A stretch of DNA of 64,000 nt from Saccharothrix deserti (GTDB lineage Bacteria; Actinomycetota; Actinomycetes; Mycobacteriales; Pseudonocardiaceae). Of the stretch, positions 53,319 through 63,943 are shown one piece after another. The DNA is taken from NCBI RefSeq assembly GCF_009769385.1, contig NZ_VKAB01000015.1, forward strand, positions 62,001 through 126,000, written 5' to 3'. The notes below the pieces were generated by a model that worked only from the letters and a program-made list of their open reading frames with translations, was not told where the DNA came from and ran no database searches. Position 1 is the stretch's first letter, and every line of letters starts with the position of its first letter. Made by a program: the position numbers and the translations under genes.

Positions 53319-54851
53319 CTAGGCGTCCACCTTCGGCCGCTCCACCTGCGGGGACGGCTCGGCGGGCGGCGCGGGCTTGCGGATCAGGCGGCGGATCAGC
53401 GGCCACGACAGCAGGACGACCACGATCCCGTAGACGACCAGCGCGAACGGGGTGTTGAACAGCCCGGTCAGCGAACCGTCCGACAGCTGCAACGCCCGCC
53501 GCATCTGCTGCTCGGCGGCCGGGCCGAGGATGACGCCGATGATCGCGGGCAGCACCGGCAGCCCGTAGCGGCGCATCACGAAACCCAGCACACCGATCAC
53601 GAACATCACCAGCAGGTCGAACACATCGGCGTTCACCGCGTACGCGCCGACGCTGGCGAAGAACAGGATGCCCGCGTACAGGTACGGCCGGGGGATGCGC
53701 AGCAGCTTCGCCCACACCGGCGCCAACGGCAGGTTGAGCACCAGCAGCAGGCACAGGCCGATGAACAGCGACGCGATCAGGCCCCAGACCAGGGCGGACT
53801 CACGTTCGAACAGCAACGGCCCCGGCTGGATGCCGTACTGCTGGAACGCCGCCAGCATCACCGCGGCCACCGCCGTGGTCGGCAGGCCGAGCGTCAGCAT
53901 CGACACCAACGTGCCCGCGGCGGACGCGCTGGCCGTCGCCTCCGGACCGGCGACACCCTCGATGGCGCCCTTGCCGAACTCCTCGCGGTGCTTGGAGAGC
54001 CGCTTCTCGGTCACGTAGGACAGGAAGGTCGGGATCTCCGCGCCACCGGCCGGGACCGCGCCGAACGGGAAGCCGATCATCGGGCCGCGCAGCCACGGCT
54101 TCCACGCCCGCTTGAGGTCCGCCTTGTGCAGCCACGGCCGGCCGACCGGGATCGGCTTGGCGGGCTTGCGCCGCAGGTGGGCGGCCACCCACAGGGACTC
54201 GCCGACCGCGAACAGGGCCACCGCGACCACGACCACGTCGATACCGTCGGCCAGGTGCAGCGAGCCGAACGTGAGGCGCTGCTGGCCGGTCATCTCGTCC
54301 AGCCCGACCAGGCCGATGGTGAGGCCGATGAGCAGCGACGCGAAGCCGCGCACGCGGGACGCGCCGAGCACGGACGTGACCGCGATGAACGCCAGCACCA
54401 TGATCGCGAAGAAGTCCGGCGCGCCGATGTCCACGGCGAACTTGGCCACCGTCGGCGCGAGCAGGACGAGCAGCGTCGTGCCGATGATGCCGCCGACGAA
54501 GTGCCCGATGGCCGCCGCCGCGAGCGCCTGCGCGCCCCGGCCCTTGCGCGCCATCGGGTTGCCGTCGATCGCCGCCACCACCGCCGCGCTCTCACCCGGT
54601 GTGTTCAGCAGGATCGACGTGGTGGAGCCGCCGAACATGCCGCCGTAGTAGATGCCGGCGAACATGATGAACGCCCCGGTCGGCTCAAGGCCGTAGGTGA
54701 CGGGCAGCAGCAACGCCACCGCCATCGCCGGGCCGATGCCCGGCAGCACGCCGATCGCCGTGCCCAGCAGCACGCCCAACGCGGCCAACGCCAGGTGCGT
54801 CGGCGTGAGGGCGGTCGCGAACCCCTCGAGGAGGTTGTTGAACGAGTCCAC
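53319..54851 (-). CDS. tctA: Tripartite tricarboxylate transporter, large permease
   Basis: 510 residues, about 12 membrane helices. The first family block is [17 protein letters not shown] (about 34-50), the second [20 protein letters not shown] with [22 protein letters not shown]. Imports citrate or related acids with a cation. GTG 54851 directly follows the tctB stop; an ATG at 54866 inside tctB is less likely. The C-terminal tail is Pro-rich and cytoplasmic. Confidence 0.93.
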   Translation of the reverse strand: MDSFNNLLEGFATALTPTHLALAALGVLLGTAIGVLPGIGPAMAVALLLPVTYGLEPTGAFIMFAGIYYGGMFGGSTTSILLNTPGESAAVVAAIDGNPMARKGRGAQALAAAAIGHFVGGIIGTTLLVLLAPTVAKFAVDIGAPDFFAIMVLAFIAVTSVLGASRVRGFASLLIGLTIGLVGLDEMTGQQRLTFGSLHLADGIDVVVVAVALFAVGESLWVAAHLRRKPAKPIPVGRPWLHKADLKRAWKPWLRGPMIGFPFGAVPAGGAEIPTFLSYVTEKRLSKHREEFGKGAIEGVAGPEATASASAAGTLVSMLTLGLPTTAVAAVMLAAFQQYGIQPGPLLFERESALVWGLIASLFIGLCLLLVLNLPLAPVWAKLLRIPRPYLYAGILFFASVGAYAVNADVFDLLVMFVIGVLGFVMRRYGLPVLPAIIGVILGPAAEQQMRRALQLSDGSLTGLFNTPFALVVYGIVVVLLSWPLIRRLIRKPAPPAEPSPQVERPKVDA

Positions 54852-54852
54852 G

Positions 54853-55416
54853 TCAGAACATCCCAACCAGAGGCCCGCCGGGCAGCGGCACGCCCAGGAG
54901 GTTGTTGAACAACACGAACGTCACCACCGACAGGCCGGCGGCGATCAGCGGATCGCGGACGTAGTTCCGGCTGCCCAGCGCGTAGGCCGCGCCCCAGAAC
55001 AGGATCGCCCCGGAGATCGGGAAGCCGACCACCCCGATCAGCGCCGCGTTGGCCAGGAACGCGCCGCACAGCAGCAGCACGGTCCGCCAGTCGGCGGGCT
55101 CGGTGAGGTCGATGTCCTCGCCGCCCTCCGCCTCACCGCGCCCACCGCGCAGCACGTCCCGCGCGAGCAGCGCGGCGACCACGATCAACCCGACGCCGAC
55201 CACGACCGGCACCGCCTTCGGCCCGACCGGTCCGCGCTGCGCGAAGTCGGTGTGGATCCGGATCGCGTCGACCAGGACCAGCACGCCCAACCCGACCAGG
55301 ATCGCGGACACGCCCAGCTCCGAACGCTCCCGCAGCCAGGCCCTGCTCAGGGGCTTGTTCACGGGTTTGTCCACGGGCTCGTTCACCACTGTGTGCACGC
55401 CCAACCCTCCACTCAT
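54853..55416 (-). CDS. tctB: Tripartite tricarboxylate transporter, small permease
   Basis: 187 residues, four membrane helices (about 36-52, 68-86, 112-130, 135-175), typical of TctB. The N-terminal tail has a small repeat [13 protein letters not shown]. Overlaps tctC by ATGA and ends 1 nt before tctA. Confidence 0.9.
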   Translation of the reverse strand: MSGGLGVHTVVNEPVDKPVNKPLSRAWLRERSELGVSAILVGLGVLVLVDAIRIHTDFAQRGPVGPKAVPVVVGVGLIVVAALLARDVLRGGRGEAEGGEDIDLTEPADWRTVLLLCGAFLANAALIGVVGFPISGAILFWGAAYALGSRNYVRDPLIAAGLSVVTFVLFNNLLGVPLPGGPLVGMF

Positions 55417-56393
55417 GCCAACCCCAGGTCCTTGAGCACGGTCGCCACCCGGTCGTTCTCCTCGCGCAGGAACGCGCCGAACTCGTCACCCGGCGCGAAC
55501 GCGTCCGTCCAGCCGTTGCGGGTCAGCGCCTCCCGCCACTGCGGGGTGCCGTGCAGGTCGGTGAACAGGTCCACCAGCCGGGCCCGGTCGGCGTCGCTGA
55601 TCCCCGGCGGCGCGACGACGCCGCGCCAGTTGTTGAACTCGACGTCCACGCCGGCCTCGCGCAGGGTGGGAGCGTCCACACCGGACAGTCGCGAGCCGCT
55701 GGTCACGGCCAGCACCCGGATCTGCCCTGCCTCGATCTGGTCGCGGTACTCGCCGACGCCCGAGACGCCGAACGCGACCTTCCCGCCCAGCACGGACGCC
55801 AGCAGCTCGCCGCCGCCGTCGAACGGGATGTAGTTGACCGTCCGCGGGTCGAGGCCGACCGCCTTGGCGATCAGCATCGGCGCCAGGTGGTCCGGCCCGC
55901 CGGGCGACGAACCGCCGCCGACCTGCACCGCGCCCGGGTTCGCCTTCCACGCCGTGACCAGCTCGTCCAGCGACCGGTACGGCGAGTCCTTGCCGACGAC
56001 GACGATGTCCGGCTCTTCGATCAGCTTCGCGATCGGCGTGGTGTCGAGCAGCGATGACGGCGCCTTGTTCGTGTAGACGCTGCCGACCACGCCCAGGCCC
56101 ATCGACATCACGAGCTTGCCGTTGCCGCGCTCGCTCACCGTCCGGCCGAGGCCGACCGTGCCGCCCGCGCCGGGGAGGTTGAACACCTCGGCGTTGCGCA
56201 GCAGGTCCGCGTCCTCCATCGCCTTCGCGGCGGTGCGGGCGGTGACGTCGTAGCCTCCACCCGGTGAGTTCGGCACCAACACGCGCAGGCTGCGCAACGT
56301 CGACGCGCTCTCCGCGCTGGACGTCAGCAGCGGCGGCACGAGGACGACGACCGCCAATGCGCCGACGACCGCGAGCCAGTTCCTGATCCGCAC
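55413..56393 (-). CDS. tctC: Tricarboxylate-binding protein
   Basis: 326 residues. Signal peptide or anchor at 6-30, then the Bug/TctC fold: RVLVPNSPGGGYDVTAR, NLPGAGGTVG, VGGGSSPGGPDHL, FDGGGELLASVLGGKV. It captures the substrate outside the membrane for TctAB. The frame is open far upstream; GTG 56393 gives a normal signal peptide and lies after GGGGATC. Confidence 0.9.
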   Translation of the reverse strand: MRIRNWLAVVGALAVVVLVPPLLTSSAESASTLRSLRVLVPNSPGGGYDVTARTAAKAMEDADLLRNAEVFNLPGAGGTVGLGRTVSERGNGKLVMSMGLGVVGSVYTNKAPSSLLDTTPIAKLIEEPDIVVVGKDSPYRSLDELVTAWKANPGAVQVGGGSSPGGPDHLAPMLIAKAVGLDPRTVNYIPFDGGGELLASVLGGKVAFGVSGVGEYRDQIEAGQIRVLAVTSGSRLSGVDAPTLREAGVDVEFNNWRGVVAPPGISDADRARLVDLFTDLHGTPQWREALTRNGWTDAFAPGDEFGAFLREENDRVATVLKDLGLA

Positions 56394-56519
56394 TGTGATC
56401 CCCGCCTCTCTTCCGCGTGGTTGGACATGTTGCACTCGTGTAAACAGGGAAGTCCCGCTTGCGCGCCTAAGGGTTCTTTTGTTCTTTGTGGTCACCGGGG
56501 TGCCCGATCGGAGGTGGTG

Positions 56520-58067
56520 ATGGGCAGTCGCGGATCGCTGGCCCGTCAGCTGCTCGTGTGGCAACTGGTCGTGGTCGTGGCGCTACTGGGCGCGGTGGGT
56601 GTGCTGTCGGTCGTCCAGGCCGGGAACAACTTCCGCTCGACCGAGGGGAGCAAGATGCTCTCGGTGGCCGAGAACGTGGCCGCGACGGAGGGCATGCGGG
56701 TGTCGTTGGCCGACCCGCTGCGGCACTACGCGCTGGCGCCGTTCGCGGAGAGCGCCCGGAGCCTGTCCGGGGCCAGTTACGTGATCATCACCGACCCCGA
56801 CCGCAAGGTCCTGACCTCGCCGGACCCGAGCCAGGTCGGCGAACCGCTCGACGTCGGCGACAGCACGGCGTTGCAGGGCCGGTCGTGGGTGGGCCAGCTG
56901 GACGGCGGGACCGTGGCGCACGTGCCGGTGATCGGTGACGACGGCAAGGTGATCGGGCTGGTCGCCGCCGGGCAGCAGGCGCCGGGGTTCTGGGAGGGTG
57001 TGCTGGACTCACCGGACAACGCGCTGCGGCTGCTCGGCGTGGCCCTGGTCATCGGCGTCGCCGGTTCGCTGCTGCTCGCGCGGCGGGTGAAGAACCAGAC
57101 GCTGGGTCTGGAGCCGCACGAGATCACCGCGCTGGTCGAGTACCGGGAGGCCCTGCTGCACGGCATCAAGGAGGGCGTCGTCGCGCTCGACCCGCAGCAC
57201 CGGATCACGCTGGTCAACGACCACGCCCGTGAGCTGCTGGCGTTGCCGGAGGACGCCGTGGGACGGTCGGTCTCGGAGCTCGAGCTGGACGAACGGCTGC
57301 GCGACGTGCTCACCGGCCGGGCCACCGGCGTGGACCAGCTCGCGCTGACCGGAGGCCGGGTGCTGACCCTGAACTACATGCCGCTCGACGTGCACGGCGC
57401 CGTGGTGACCCTGCGGGACCGGACCGAGCTGATGACGTTGCGCGACGAACTGGACGCGACCCGCCACGCCACCGACACCCTGCGGGCGCAGGCGCACGAG
57501 TTCAGCAACCGCCTGCACACCATCGCGGGCCTGGTCGAGCTGGGCGAGTACGACGAGGTGCGCGGGTTCATCAGCCGCATCAACACCGCGCAGGGCGCGT
57601 GGCGCGCCGAGGTCGGCTCGAAGGTCTCCGACCCGGCGGTGGCGGCGCTGCTGATCGCCAAGTCGAGCCTGGCCGCCGAACGCGGCATCGGGTTGCGGAT
57701 GGCGCCGGACAGCTCGCTCGGCGCGGTGGACGAGGAGTTGTCCACGGACCTCGTCACGGTGATCGGGAACCTGGTGGACAACGCGTTGGACGCGCTGTCG
57801 GAACGGGGCTGGATCGAGGTGTCCGTTCAGTCTTCCGCCGACGAGATCTCGGTCGTGGTAAGGGATTCCGGGCCGGGTGTCGCGGCGGAACTGGCCGACG
57901 AGGTGTTCCGGCACGGGTTCACCACCAAGGCCGCCGAACAGGGTCAGCGCGGGCTCGGGTTGGCGTTGATCCGGCAGACCTGCCTGCGGCGCGGCGGATC
58001 CGTGCAGGTGCACAACGAAGACGGTGCGGTGTTCACCGCCCGGCTGCCCACGGAGGTGCCGGTGTGA
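56520..58067 (+). CDS. CitA/DcuS-type sensor histidine kinase
   Basis: 515 residues: membrane helix (13-35), extracellular PAS-like (PDC) domain for carboxylates (about 36-175), second helix (about 182-200), a cytoplasmic PAS domain (EGVVALDPQHRITLVND), phospho-acceptor helix RAQAHEFSNRLHTIAGLVELG with His, and an HATPase domain with NLVDNALDAL and GLGLALIRQ. This kinase type senses external citrate or C4-dicarboxylates. ATG 56520 follows GGAGGTGGTG. Divergent from tctCBA. Confidence 0.93.
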   Translation: MGSRGSLARQLLVWQLVVVVALLGAVGVLSVVQAGNNFRSTEGSKMLSVAENVAATEGMRVSLADPLRHYALAPFAESARSLSGASYVIITDPDRKVLTSPDPSQVGEPLDVGDSTALQGRSWVGQLDGGTVAHVPVIGDDGKVIGLVAAGQQAPGFWEGVLDSPDNALRLLGVALVIGVAGSLLLARRVKNQTLGLEPHEITALVEYREALLHGIKEGVVALDPQHRITLVNDHARELLALPEDAVGRSVSELELDERLRDVLTGRATGVDQLALTGGRVLTLNYMPLDVHGAVVTLRDRTELMTLRDELDATRHATDTLRAQAHEFSNRLHTIAGLVELGEYDEVRGFISRINTAQGAWRAEVGSKVSDPAVAALLIAKSSLAAERGIGLRMAPDSSLGAVDEELSTDLVTVIGNLVDNALDALSERGWIEVSVQSSADEISVVVRDSGPGVAAELADEVFRHGFTTKAAEQGQRGLGLALIRQTCLRRGGSVQVHNEDGAVFTARLPTEVPV

Positions 58068-58732
58068 TCAGGGTTGTGGTGGTGGACGACGACTTCATGG
58101 TCGCGAAAGTCCACAGTGGATACGTGGCGCGGACGCCGGGGTTCGAGGTGGTCGGCGTCGCGCACAACGGCGCGGACGCGGTGCGGCTGGTGCGGGAACT
58201 GCGGCCGGATCTGGTGCTGCTGGACGTCTACCTGCCGGACGTCGACGGGTTGGCCGTGCTGCGGGAACTGCGCGGGTTGGCCGACGACGTGGACGTCATC
58301 GTGATCACGGCGGCGACGGACGTGGAGACGGTGCGCAGCGCCATGCGCGGCGGGGTGCTGCACTACCTGATCAAGCCGTTCGAGTACGCGGCGCTGCGCG
58401 ACCAGCTCGCGCACTTCGCCGCGTTGGACCGGCGGTTGGACCAGCTCGCGTCGGCCGGTCAGGCGGACGTCGACCAGGTCTTCGGCGCCCGGCCGCGCAG
58501 TGCCCCCGTGCTGCCGAAGGGGTTGAGCACGCAGACCGCCAACCTGGTGGAACGCGTGCTGCGGGAGCGACCGGTGGGCGTCTCGGCCAGCGAGTGCGCC
58601 GAGGCGACGGAGCTGGCCAGGGTGTCCGCGCGGCGGTACCTGGAGCACTTCGTGAGCACCGGGAAGGCGGAGGTGCGGCTGAAGTACGGCGGGACCGGGC
58701 GGCCGGAACGGCTCTACGTCTGGCTGGGCTGA
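58064..58732 (+). CDS. CitB/DcuR-type response regulator
   Basis: 222 residues: a receiver domain (VVVDDDFMVAKVH, phospho-acceptor Asp in LVLLDVYLPDVDG, Lys in YLIKPFEY) and a C-terminal helix-turn-helix with ECAEATELARVSARRYLEHF. GTGA overlap with the kinase. Expected to activate tctCBA when the acid is present. Its 3-prime end overlaps the converging methyltransferase by 19 bp. Confidence 0.93.
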   Translation: MIRVVVVDDDFMVAKVHSGYVARTPGFEVVGVAHNGADAVRLVRELRPDLVLLDVYLPDVDGLAVLRELRGLADDVDVIVITAATDVETVRSAMRGGVLHYLIKPFEYAALRDQLAHFAALDRRLDQLASAGQADVDQVFGARPRSAPVLPKGLSTQTANLVERVLRERPVGVSASECAEATELARVSARRYLEHFVSTGKAEVRLKYGGTGRPERLYVWLG

Positions 58733-59370
58733 CCCGGTTTGCGGACGATCAGGTAGGCCTGCGGCGTCTTCTCCCAGTGCGGGTCGGCCGGCTCCCGTTC
58801 CAGGCGGGTGTGCGGCTCGAACCCGGCCTCGACGAGTTGGCCGAGCACCCGTTCGGGGTTCAGGCGGTAGGCGTCCGCCGAGATGTCGTGCCCGTAGGCG
58901 TGCTCCACCCGCCGGACCTCGTCACCGACCTGGAACGCCATCAGCAGCAGGCCGCCGGGCGCGAGGACGCGGTGGAACTCGGCGAACACCGCCGGGTGCA
59001 GGTCCCACGGCACGTGGATCACCGAGTACCAGGCGAGCGCGCCGCCGAGCGAGGCGTCCGGCAGGTCGAGGTCGAGCATCGAGCCGACCTCGAACCGCAG
59101 GTCGGGGTGGTCGCGGCGGGCGACGGCGACCATCCCGGGCGACAGGTCGATGCCGGACACGTCGATGCCGAGGCCGTGCAGGTGACCGCTGATGCGGCCG
59201 GGACCGCAGCCGATGTCCACGACCGGGCCGTCCACCAGTTCGGCGAACAGGCCTAGCACCGCCCGGTCCGGCGGGTTCGCCGCGAGGTGGTCGCGCAACT
59301 GGTCGGCGTAGTCGACGGCGACGGTGTCGTATGCGGTGCGCGTCATGGTGAGGAATTCCGGCTCGGTCAC
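58714..59370 (-). CDS. Class I SAM-dependent methyltransferase
   Basis: 218 residues with the SAM motif VVDIGCGPGRISGHL (about 50-64), the acidic GIDLSPGMV and the motif IV region GALAWYSVIHVPW. Substrate unknown; resembles small-molecule or ubiquinone-like methyltransferases. GTG 59370. Confidence 0.88.
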   Translation of the reverse strand: MTEPEFLTMTRTAYDTVAVDYADQLRDHLAANPPDRAVLGLFAELVDGPVVDIGCGPGRISGHLHGLGIDVSGIDLSPGMVAVARRDHPDLRFEVGSMLDLDLPDASLGGALAWYSVIHVPWDLHPAVFAEFHRVLAPGGLLLMAFQVGDEVRRVEHAYGHDISADAYRLNPERVLGQLVEAGFEPHTRLEREPADPHWEKTPQAYLIVRKPGQPSQT

Positions 59371-59397
59371 GCCCTCGAACCTTAGTCCCGGAGCCGG

Positions 59398-59826
59398 TCA
59401 GTCCCAGCCGCCGCCGCGCCGGCCGTGTTTCGTCTGGGCGCGCCGCTTCTTCTCCGCGATGCGGCGTTCCTGCGAGCCCCTGGTCGGCTTGGTCTTCCGC
59501 CGAACCGGCGGTGGTGCGGCAGCGGCGTCACGCAGGATGCGAGTCATCCGCTCGCGGGCCGCCATCCGGTTCTGCAGCTGGGCCCGGTGCTCGCCGGCGG
59601 TCACCGTGAGCACGCCGTCGACCAGGCGTTTCTCCAGCCGGGCGAGCATCCGGGTACGCAGCCACTCGGGTACGGACGGCGAGGCAGCCAGGTCGAAGCT
59701 CAGCTCGACCCGGCTGTCCGCCGTGTTCACGCCCTGGCCGCCGGGGCCTGAGGACCTGGAGAACCGTTCGCTCAACTCGGCCGCCGGCACCACCAGCGTC
59801 CGCGTCACGGTCAAGTCCTCAGCCAC
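59398..59826 (-). CDS. arfB: Alternative ribosome-rescue factor ArfB (peptidyl-tRNA hydrolase)
   Basis: 142 residues. The GGQ motif in SSGPGGQGVNTADSRVEL places it in the ArfB/ICT1 family, and the Lys/Arg-rich tail (RRKTKPTRGSQERRIAEKKR) is the part that enters the empty mRNA channel. It frees stalled ribosomes without a codon. GTG 59826. Confidence 0.93.
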   Translation of the reverse strand: MAEDLTVTRTLVVPAAELSERFSRSSGPGGQGVNTADSRVELSFDLAASPSVPEWLRTRMLARLEKRLVDGVLTVTAGEHRAQLQNRMAARERMTRILRDAAAAPPPVRRKTKPTRGSQERRIAEKKRRAQTKHGRRGGGWD

Positions 59827-59835
59827 CCGTACAGG

Positions 59836-60612
59836 TTAGAAGGTCAACCCGGGCACCGTCGCGAGCTTTACCAGCTCGGCCTCGGTCATCGGCTGCGGCC
59901 CGCCCACCGCGGGCGACGTGTTGTAGGGGCCTTTGCTGCGGTCCTCGATGCCCTGGGCCGACACCTCGAGCTTCCGGCCGTCCGGGAGCTTCAAGGTGAC
60001 CCTGATCAGGTTGCCCGGGACGTCCGGCCCGAGCTCGACCTTGTACTCACGGCCGTCCGCCGTGGTCCGCACCTCGCACGTGCGGTTGGCCGACTGGAAG
60101 GTGATCTCCTCACAGCCTTCGTAGGGACGCGCGACCAGCCTCAACGACACGCTGGCACTCCCCCGGGCGTCGAACACCTCCGCCGTGGCGGTGTAGAAGG
60201 CTCCCCACGCCTCGAACTCCCAGGGGCCGAACTCCGCCCCCACCGGGCTGTGCGTCTGCATGGCCGGGATCGCGCCGGAGTCGCGCAGGATCCCGGTCAA
60301 CTGCACCGCGCGCTCGTCCGACAAGCCCGGGTCCAGGGGCTTGGTATCGGAGACGGCGTCCGAGGTTCGCGGGATCACCGTGTGCGACTCCGGCGCGCTC
60401 GCCAGCCCCACGTCCGGACCGCCACCACCACCCCCGAGGTTCACCATGGTCGGCACGGCCACCACGACCGCCGCGACGAGCACCGCCGTGCCGATGGACG
60501 CGTACCGGGTCGCGATCCGGCGCTTGCCCGCTCGGCGGATCGCGGACTTGTCCATGGCCAACGGCGGTTCGTCGGTGAACGCCGTGGCCAGGGTCTGCTT
60601 GATGTCGGTCAT
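59836..60612 (-). CDS. Membrane protein coupled to a SigE-family sigma factor
   Basis: 258 residues: a short cytoplasmic N-terminus (MTDIKQTLATAFTDEPPLA), one membrane helix (about 40-62), a Gly run and an extracellular domain without recognised family. Its start overlaps the sigma gene stop (ATGA), the position of an anti-sigma factor, though no zinc anti-sigma motif is seen. It may sense the envelope or simply be co-regulated. Confidence 0.75.
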   Translation of the reverse strand: MTDIKQTLATAFTDEPPLAMDKSAIRRAGKRRIATRYASIGTAVLVAAVVVAVPTMVNLGGGGGGPDVGLASAPESHTVIPRTSDAVSDTKPLDPGLSDERAVQLTGILRDSGAIPAMQTHSPVGAEFGPWEFEAWGAFYTATAEVFDARGSASVSLRLVARPYEGCEEITFQSANRTCEVRTTADGREYKVELGPDVPGNLIRVTLKLPDGRKLEVSAQGIEDRSKGPYNTSPAVGGPQPMTEAELVKLATVPGLTF

Positions 60613-61100
60613 CGCTGCTCCTCCAGGACGTCGTGCCCGAGAAGGTCGCGCAGCGCGGCCAAGCCCTTGGCCGCCTGGCTCTTCACGGTGCCTTCGGTTC
60701 GACCGAGGAGGCGTGCGGTCTCCGTGACGCTCAGGTCCTCCCAATAGCGCAGCACCACCACCGTCCGCTGCCCGGCCGGTAACGACGCCAGCGCGCGGCG
60801 CACGTCGAGGTCCGACGCGGCGCCGGGAACGGGGGTGTCCGGGACCGCGTCGACCACCGTCTCGCGACGCCGGAACGCGCGCCGCGAGTCGTCGATGGCC
60901 GCACGGACCAGCACTTTTCGGGCGTAGGCGTCGGGTGACGCGTCCCGCCTGACCCTGGGCCAGGCGACGTACAGCTTGGCCAGCGCCGTCTGCACCAGGT
61001 CCTCGGCGCGGTGCCAGTCACCGCACAGCAGGTACGCGGTTCTCCGCATCACCAGCGCACGGGCGTCGACGTACTCGTCGAACTCACGATCGCGATCCAC
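60609..61100 (-). CDS. RNA polymerase sigma factor, SigE family (ECF41-like group of SACE type)
   Basis: 163 residues with sigma region 2 (FDEYVDARALVMRRTAYLLCGDWHRAEDLVQ) and region 4 (LPAGQRTVVVLRYWEDLSVTETARLLGRTEGTVKSQ). The RRTAYLLCGD block is that of the SigE subfamily abundant in actinomycetes. GTG 61100. Coupled to the membrane protein that may control it; the assignment to a numbered ECF group is uncertain. Confidence 0.9.
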   Translation of the reverse strand: MDRDREFDEYVDARALVMRRTAYLLCGDWHRAEDLVQTALAKLYVAWPRVRRDASPDAYARKVLVRAAIDDSRRAFRRRETVVDAVPDTPVPGAASDLDVRRALASLPAGQRTVVVLRYWEDLSVTETARLLGRTEGTVKSQAAKGLAALRDLLGHDVLEEQR

Positions 61101-61184
61101 TCGGGCCCCTCCTCGGTCGCCGCTTAGTACGGATCGACGACCGGCGGAGGTTGCCGCGAGGGCGATTTCAGTTCTTGGCGCGAC

Positions 61185-62246
<1,062 letters not shown>

Positions 62247-62307
62247 GTCTCTGTGCTCCAACTTTCAGGGCATCTGCTTTTTTCGGGCGTCCACGCCCCA
62301 GCGGCTC

Positions 62308-63840
62308 TCAGGGCCGTTGGAGGGCGTCTTCGGCACCGTACCCGTTCGTCAGGACGGGGGCGGCCGAGCCCGAGACGCCCCGGATTCCTTCGAGCAGGTG
62401 CTTGCCGATCAGCGCGTCGTCGGGCAGCGGGATCGGGTAGTCGCCGTCGAAGCACGCGCAGCACAGGCGCGTCTTCGGCTGCTCACTGGCCGCGATCAGC
62501 TCCTCCAACGACACGTAACCCAACGAGTCAGCGCCCACCGAGCGGCGGATGCCGTCGTTGTCCAGGCCGTTCGCGATGAGCTCGGCGCGCGAGGCGAAGT
62601 CGATGCCGTAGAAGCACGGCCACTTGACCGGCGGCGACGCGATGCGCACGTGCACCTCGATCGCGCCGGCCTCGCGCAGCATCCGGACCAGGGCGCGCTG
62701 CGTGTTGCCGCGGACGATCGAGTCGTCCACCACGACCAGGCGCTTGCCGCGGATGACGTCGCGCAGCGGGTTCAGCTTCAGCCGGATGCCCAGCTGCCGG
62801 ATGGTCTGCGACGGCTGGATGAACGTGCGGCCCACGTACGCGTTCTTGACCAGGCCCGAGCCGTACGGGATGCCGCTGGCCTGGGCGTAACCGATGGCGG
62901 CCGGCGTGCCGGACTCGGGCACCGGGATGACCAGGTCGGCCTCCACCGGGTGCTCCACCGCGAGGCGGCGGCCGATCTCCACGCGGGTGGCGTGCACCGA
63001 ACGACCGGCGATCGTGGTGTCCGGGCGGGCCAGGTAGACGTACTCGAAGATGCAGCCCTTGGGCTCGGGGTTGGCGAACCGGCTGGACCGCAGGCCGTTC
63101 TCGTCGATCGCGATCAGCTCGCCCGGCTCGACCTCGCGGACGAACGACGCGCCGACGATGTCCAGCGCCGCCGTCTCGCTCGCGACGACCCAGCCGCGCT
63201 CCAAGCGGCCCAGCACCAGCGGGCGCACGCCCTGCGGGTCGCGTGCCGCGTAGAGGGTCGACTCGTCGGAGAACGTGAGGCAGAACGCGCCGCGCAGCGT
63301 CGGCAGCAGCTGCAAGGCCGCCTGCTCGATGCCGATGTCTGCGGCCTGCGCGGCGAGGAGCCCGCAGATCAGGTCGGAGTCGGTGGTCGCGCCGTGGCTG
63401 GTGTCGACGCCGACCTCGCGTGCCCTGACCATCAGCTCGGCGGTGTTCACCAGGTTGCCGTTGTGGCCGAGGGACAGGCCGGAGCCGGTGGCCGTGGTGC
63501 GGAACGTCGGCTGCGCGTTCTCCCACGTGGTGGAACCGGTGGTGGAGTAGCGGCAGTGCCCGACGGCGACGTGGCCGCGCAGGGACTGGAGGACCTGCTC
63601 GTCGAACACCTGACTGACCAGGCCGAGGTCCTTGAAGACGACCACCTGGCTGCCGTCGCCGACGGAGATGCCCGCTGCCTCCTGGCCTCGGTGCTGGAGG
63701 GCGTAGAGGCCGAAGTAGGTCAGCTTGGAGACCTCTTCACCGGGTGCCCAGACGCCGAACACACCGCATTCCTCGCGGGGTTCGCGCTCCTCTTGTAGGT
63801 CGTGGTCAGTGCGGCCGGTTGCGGACTGGTCGGTGACCAC
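62308..63840 (-). CDS. purF: Amidophosphoribosyltransferase
   Basis: 510 residues. The N-terminal glutaminase begins with the catalytic Cys in REECGVFGVW (needs propeptide removal, about 23 residues), the PRPP motif is VVVDDSIVRGNTQ, and CCACFDGDYPIP holds the C-terminal cysteines of the Fe-S type. First committed step of purine synthesis. GTG 63840 is chosen for its AGGGAG; GTG further upstream is open. Confidence 0.95.
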   Translation of the reverse strand: MVTDQSATGRTDHDLQEEREPREECGVFGVWAPGEEVSKLTYFGLYALQHRGQEAAGISVGDGSQVVVFKDLGLVSQVFDEQVLQSLRGHVAVGHCRYSTTGSTTWENAQPTFRTTATGSGLSLGHNGNLVNTAELMVRAREVGVDTSHGATTDSDLICGLLAAQAADIGIEQAALQLLPTLRGAFCLTFSDESTLYAARDPQGVRPLVLGRLERGWVVASETAALDIVGASFVREVEPGELIAIDENGLRSSRFANPEPKGCIFEYVYLARPDTTIAGRSVHATRVEIGRRLAVEHPVEADLVIPVPESGTPAAIGYAQASGIPYGSGLVKNAYVGRTFIQPSQTIRQLGIRLKLNPLRDVIRGKRLVVVDDSIVRGNTQRALVRMLREAGAIEVHVRIASPPVKWPCFYGIDFASRAELIANGLDNDGIRRSVGADSLGYVSLEELIAASEQPKTRLCCACFDGDYPIPLPDDALIGKHLLEGIRGVSGSAAPVLTNGYGAEDALQRP

Positions 63841-63943
63841 CGGTTGCTCCCTAGCGACGAGGTCGGGCTGCACCGTCGAGTGTAAGGCTGATGGGGGTGG
63901 TAGTACCCCCATCAGGCCCCCTGTGACGTGACCAAACGCACCC